Assembly (NCBI GenBank): GCA_965372405.1
Contig: CBDVCE010000017.1
Span: 1 to 64,000, forward strand
Length of the DNA: 64,000 nucleotides
Source: Sunxiuqinia sp965372405
GTDB taxonomy: Bacteria; Bacteroidota; Bacteroidia; Bacteroidales; Prolixibacteraceae
Reading direction: 5' to 3'
A model generated the notes under the pieces. The model saw only the letters and a program-made list of their open reading frames with translations. It was not told where the DNA came from and searched no databases. A program made the position numbers and the translations under genes. Position 1 is the stretch's first letter; each line of letters starts with the position of its first letter. Below, in pieces: positions 62,454 through 64,000 of this stretch.

Positions 62454-63152
62454 TCAATTAACTTTTAACACTACAGTACCTGCAATATAATCATGTAATG
62501 CGCGTCGTTTCTTATCAAATAGCATTGTTCCAATTTCCAGTAATGCCCAGGACATCATTATCCATGACATTAGAATTGTCAGGTAAATCCAAAAATTCCA
62601 TTCTTCAAGATTACCAAAAAGTGAGAATAGTTGCAAAAGACCCAATATACTTAATGGAACAAGCTCTCTCATAAAGGCCTGCTTATAGGAAATTAGCTTC
62701 TTCTCTGATTTATCAAATATCTTAACACCCATGGCCATCTTTCCAAAGGTTTGTCCACAATAGCCATGCAACAGAATGCTATAAACATAAGGAATGATAA
62801 AACTTAGAAAAGCAATTAGTCCAATCCAAGCTGTAGATTCCAAACCTTCATAGAATTTCAGAAACCAGTTAACAATACCTAAAAAGATCCCATCGATAAA
62901 CAATGCAGCAAGTCGGTCGCCTCCGGTATGATACCTTACATCCCGATTCCCTGAACGTATTCCAAAATTACGATCTGCACCAAGATCTTGCTCTATACTG
63001 ATTAATTCATCCGTTAAAATATCTCGCTCTTTTAGAATTGCGATGGCACAAATCTTTGAATCATCTGTATAGCTATCACCTTTGACGATTGCTATTAGCT
63101 CATTATCATTCTTTTTGCGGTAGATTTTGTGATAGAAGTTAGTTGTACTCAT
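62454..63152 (-). CDS. RDD-family membrane protein
   Basis: 232 residues. A soluble N-terminal 75 residues precedes the RDD domain: GGDRLAALFIDGIFLGIVNWF with the Arg-Asp pair in the first helix, GYCGQTFGKMAMGVKIFDK, and ALLEIGTMLFDKKRRALHDYIAGTVV at the end. About four membrane helices. RDD proteins are of uncertain function, with sodium/proton exchange reported for some. It starts 6 bases after the DUF4139 gene, so the two are probably co-transcribed. Confidence 0.88.
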   Translation of the reverse strand: MSTTNFYHKIYRKKNDNELIAIVKGDSYTDDSKICAIAILKERDILTDELISIEQDLGADRNFGIRSGNRDVRYHTGGDRLAALFIDGIFLGIVNWFLKFYEGLESTAWIGLIAFLSFIIPYVYSILLHGYCGQTFGKMAMGVKIFDKSEKKLISYKQAFMRELVPLSILGLLQLFSLFGNLEEWNFWIYLTILMSWIMMSWALLEIGTMLFDKKRRALHDYIAGTVVLKVN

Positions 63153-63158
63153 AGCCTT

Positions 63159-64000
63159 CTATTCTACAACTAGGTTTCTATGTTTTGGATATTTGACTGA
63201 ATACCTTAAATCAAACTCTTTTTTGTCCAGTGGTTCTAATTTAAACTCCCACTTAATCTCACCCGTATCTTTATCTTGTTTGGCACCTGAAATATTTTGA
63301 ACGTTTACTTCAATCTCGTCAACGGTAGATACAGGAATCTGATCAAGTAAAATCATATGAATCTCCTGATTCTTATTATTCTTAACCGTTGTTTTCCAGG
63401 CTCTGGTTTCTTCCTTCTTTTTGCCAATAAACTGCTTATCTGTGAAATCTTTCATCTTTTCCCGATTAACAGAAACCTTCTTATCCCTACCCAGAGATAT
63501 CGCCAGCGTATCCGAAACAAAGGTCACATCCAATAGCGTTTTACCAACATAAGTATCTTCAAAAAACACATTGGCTTCCCCTTCCAACAAGTTGTATTTT
63601 TCCCAATCAACAACGTTGGCAATCAAGAATGCATCCTTATCAACTTTTGGAACACAGTAGTATTGATAGAAAGCTGGTAAATCATAAAACTCCATATCAA
63701 CAGCATAATTCTTATTGTCCGACTTTATTGTATAAGGTGTTTTAATCTCAAAATCTACTGTTGTTTGGTTTTCAACCTGTGCTGTTGGAATAGCTAAACT
63801 ACTTGTTCCTCTAATTTTAAGTTTCGCGCTTCCTACTCTTACTCCGGAAGCTCTGCCTTGAAGTGCATTACCTACTCTACTGGTGCTTCCGTATCCAACA
63901 ACCACAACCTCATCCAGTTCCAACGCATCTTCAACTAATGAAACATTCATCACCTTTCCTCTAATGGGGAGTGTTTTATTTTCAAAACCAATAAACGAAT
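63159..64000 (-). CDS. DUF4139 protein with SusC-like CarboxypepD_reg/plug signature, partial
   Basis: The frame is open to the right edge of the window, so the N-terminus is missing. About 280 residues are visible. The first part (SFIGFENKTLPIRG, then VEDALELDEVVVVGYG, LQGRASGVRV and KLKIRGTSSL) copies the end of a CarboxypepD_reg domain and the start of a SusC/RagA plug. The rest is the C-terminal half of DUF4139: PYTIKSDNKNYAVDMEFYDLP, VANVVDW-type strand, ILLDQIPVSTVDEIEV and DLRYSVKYPKHRN. DUF4139 proteins include MuiA-type mucoidy inhibitors. The hybrid architecture suggests an exported protein. It is upstream of the RDD gene by 6 bases. Confidence 0.82.
   Translation of the reverse strand, partial: SFIGFENKTLPIRGKVMNVSLVEDALELDEVVVVGYGSTSRVGNALQGRASGVRVGSAKLKIRGTSSLAIPTAQVENQTTVDFEIKTPYTIKSDNKNYAVDMEFYDLPAFYQYYCVPKVDKDAFLIANVVDWEKYNLLEGEANVFFEDTYVGKTLLDVTFVSDTLAISLGRDKKVSVNREKMKDFTDKQFIGKKKEETRAWKTTVKNNKNQEIHMILLDQIPVSTVDEIEVNVQNISGAKQDKDTGEIKWEFKLEPLDKKEFDLRYSVKYPKHRNLVVE

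Overview
The window is AT-rich DNA from a member of the Bacteroidota, most likely a marine Bacteroidales/Marinilabiliales-type bacterium. The evidence is: several promoters of the Bacteroidota form TTTG/TTG-N19-22-TAnnTTTG; few obvious Shine-Dalgarno sites; a secreted protease with a type IX secretion (T9SS) C-terminal domain plus a T9SS plug protein; CarboxypepD_reg/TonB receptor architecture; Bacteroidota-type AMP nucleosidase; and an Na+-pumping NQR operon. The order-level placement is inference.

Layout. 0.1-7 kb: a membrane sensor kinase, then a convergent GH15 hydrolase divergent from a fused trehalose-6-P synthase/phosphatase. 7-14 kb: a MORN-repeat protein, a T9SS protease, exonuclease VII (xseA/xseB), an esterase, GMP reductase, a SUI1 protein and a divergent beta-carbonic anhydrase. 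14-17 kb: a TonB receptor behind a clear TPP riboswitch, so a probable outer-membrane thiamine transporter. 17-24 kb: mostly minus-strand housekeeping genes (lipoprotein, glycosyltransferase, inositol monophosphatase family, mtaB, PhoH), then folC and tRNA-Val(UAC). 24-30 kb: a hybrid kinase, recR, a fusion of a GT2 glycosyltransferase to a degenerate polyprenyl-phosphate sugar-phosphotransferase, and a GNAT acetyltransferase. 30-37 kb: an orphan HSDR_N nuclease-like domain divergent from amn-holA-rhomboid-HAD-aminotransferase, then yqgE, divIC and pruA. 37-47 kb: a third kinase, the T9SS plug protein and nqrABCDEF. 47-52 kb: a kinase with a periplasmic binding-protein sensor, a frameshifted MscS channel, a GH76 lipoprotein and an acyltransferase.

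The accessory part is 51.8-64 kb, all on the minus strand. It holds a four-gene block of planctomycete-type families (membrane/cytochrome c multidomain protein, DUF1501, DUF1549/DUF1553 cytochrome c protein, Tat-type beta-propeller). A 620-bp gene-free stretch with an array of short GC-rich hairpins separates this block from a CBM9-like lipoprotein. A Fic protein follows, with Gln at the catalytic His position and three evenly spaced operator half-sites upstream. Then come two membrane proteins and, running off the right edge, a DUF4139 protein that carries a SusC-like CarboxypepD_reg/plug signature.

The best candidates for something little described are the planctomycete-type block, the hairpin array beside it, the GT2/pseudo-phosphotransferase fusion, and the Fic gene with its operator. 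No CRISPR array, rRNA, complete insertion sequence, integrase or replication origin was seen.
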